Shown here in pieces: positions 12,881-13,209 of a stretch of DNA of 13,209 nt. The notes under the pieces are model-generated. The model was not told the DNA's origin and did not search any database. It was given only the letters and a program-made list of their open reading frames with translations. The stretch's first letter is position 1, and each line of letters starts with the position of its first letter. The stretch covers positions 1 through 13,209 of the forward strand of contig CAJPKN010000034.1 in the NCBI GenBank assembly GCA_905370385.1, given 5' to 3'. A program made the translations under genes and the position numbers. Origin of the DNA: Stomatobaculum longum. Lineage in GTDB: Bacteria > Bacillota > Clostridia > Lachnospirales > Lachnospiraceae.

Positions 12881-13209
12881 TTAGCCGCAGTGCGAGCAAC
12901 CGCAGGAACCGCTGCCGTGGCTGTGACCGCTGCCATGGCTTCCGCAACCGCAACCGCAGGAGCTCTGCGCTTCGTTATCTTCGGGAAGCGCACAGGATTC
13001 GCCGCGCAGGTTCTTCTGCGCCATGGCGAGCATGAGTTTGATGCGGTTTAACTGGTTTACCTCGGATGCGCCCGGGTCGTAGTCGACCGCAATGATGTTT
13101 GCGTCCGGGTAGGAGGCGCGAAGCTGTTTGATTACGCCCTTGCCGACCACGTGGTTCGGGAGGCAGCCGAAGGGCTGGGTGCAGACAATGTTCTTCACAC
13201 CGCTCTCTA
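12881..13209 (-). CDS. C-terminus of a large 2-hydroxyacyl-CoA dehydratase activase-related protein (5' end outside window)
   Basis: The minus-strand frame is open to the right edge (first full codon GAG at 13207-13205) and ends with TAA at 12883-12881. No start is assigned; the GTG at 13198 is internal. The visible part, VKNIVCTQPFGCLPNHVVGK followed by GVIKQLRASYPDANIIAVDY and DPGASEVNQLNRIKLML, is the C-terminal signature of a family of very large (about 1,400-residue) proteins. These join BadF/HgdC-type activase modules to a DUF2229/HgdB-like module. Their biochemical role is not settled; some link to radical dehydratase or CoA metabolism is inferred from domains. The last 27 residues are a Cys/Gly/His/Ser-rich tail (SSCGCGCGSHGSGHSHG, then SGSCGCSHCG) that looks metal-binding and is not, to my knowledge, a standard part of the family. 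Confidence 0.8.
   Translation of the reverse strand, partial: ESGVKNIVCTQPFGCLPNHVVGKGVIKQLRASYPDANIIAVDYDPGASEVNQLNRIKLMLAMAQKNLRGESCALPEDNEAQSSCGCGCGSHGSGHSHGSGSCGCSHCG

Noticed and set aside
12779..13051. A 90-codon + strand frame at the right end
   Set aside because: It starts just upstream of and runs through a strong terminator, and is antisense to the recognisable activase-related C-terminus.
1..13209. CRISPR arrays, tRNA or rRNA genes, insertion sequences, attachment sites
   Set aside because: No regularly spaced repeats, no RNA gene signatures, no transposase-like frames and no flanking terminal repeats were seen on either strand.

Overview
The window looks like a piece of chromosome from a GC-rich anaerobic Firmicute, probably a glutamate-fermenting clostridium or a Lachnospiraceae/Acidaminococcus-like organism. 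This rests on strong AAAGGAGG ribosome binding sites, Gram-positive style A/T-flanked terminators, and a nine-gene operon whose proteins read as close relatives of the Acidaminococcus fermentans and Clostridium symbiosum hydroxyglutarate-pathway enzymes. No search was run, so the genus is left open.

Layout. Positions 1-215 hold the 3' end of a membrane-protein gene. About 440 bases without a convincing gene follow, then a strong bidirectional terminator (653-688). An AraC-family regulator is on the minus strand (696-1574). It is divergent from the main operon across an intergenic region of about 300 bases that carries both promoters.

Main operon (1881-11110, + strand, closed by a GC-rich terminator at 11126-11159). 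The order is gcdD-gcdC-gcdB (small membrane subunit, biotin carrier and Na+-translocating subunit of glutaconyl-CoA decarboxylase), gctA-gctB (glutaconate CoA-transferase), gcdA (carboxyltransferase subunit of the decarboxylase), hgdC (ATP-dependent activator) and hgdA-hgdB (2-hydroxyglutaryl-CoA dehydratase). Together they convert (R)-2-hydroxyglutarate to its CoA ester, dehydrate it to glutaconyl-CoA through a ketyl-radical mechanism, and decarboxylate that to crotonyl-CoA while pumping Na+ out. The first step (2-hydroxyglutarate dehydrogenase) and the later crotonyl-CoA/butyrate steps are not in the window. Key catalytic residues are visible: Glu54 of GctB, Cys127/Cys166 of HgdC, the biotinyl lysine of GcdC (Lys122), and Asp154/Tyr180/Asn324/Ser333 of GcdB.

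Downstream. After the operon comes a second bidirectional terminator, a small minus-strand membrane-like protein of unknown function (11309-11584), and a divergent + strand lipoprotein with an acidic linker and a DUF4097-like beta-repeat domain (11699-12709). Their two promoters abut: the -35 boxes form a perfect 12-bp palindrome, and the minus-strand transcript would start at or next to its ATG, so it may be leaderless. A third bidirectional terminator separates the lipoprotein gene from a minus-strand gene cut by the window edge. That gene encodes the C-terminus of a large 2-hydroxyacyl-CoA dehydratase activase-related protein with an unusual Cys/Gly/His-rich tail.

The core is a known pathway, not a new system. 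The less described parts are the divergent AraC regulator and its promoter architecture, lineage-specific insertions in GctA and HgdA, the abutting divergent promoters, and the metal-binding-like tail of the last gene.
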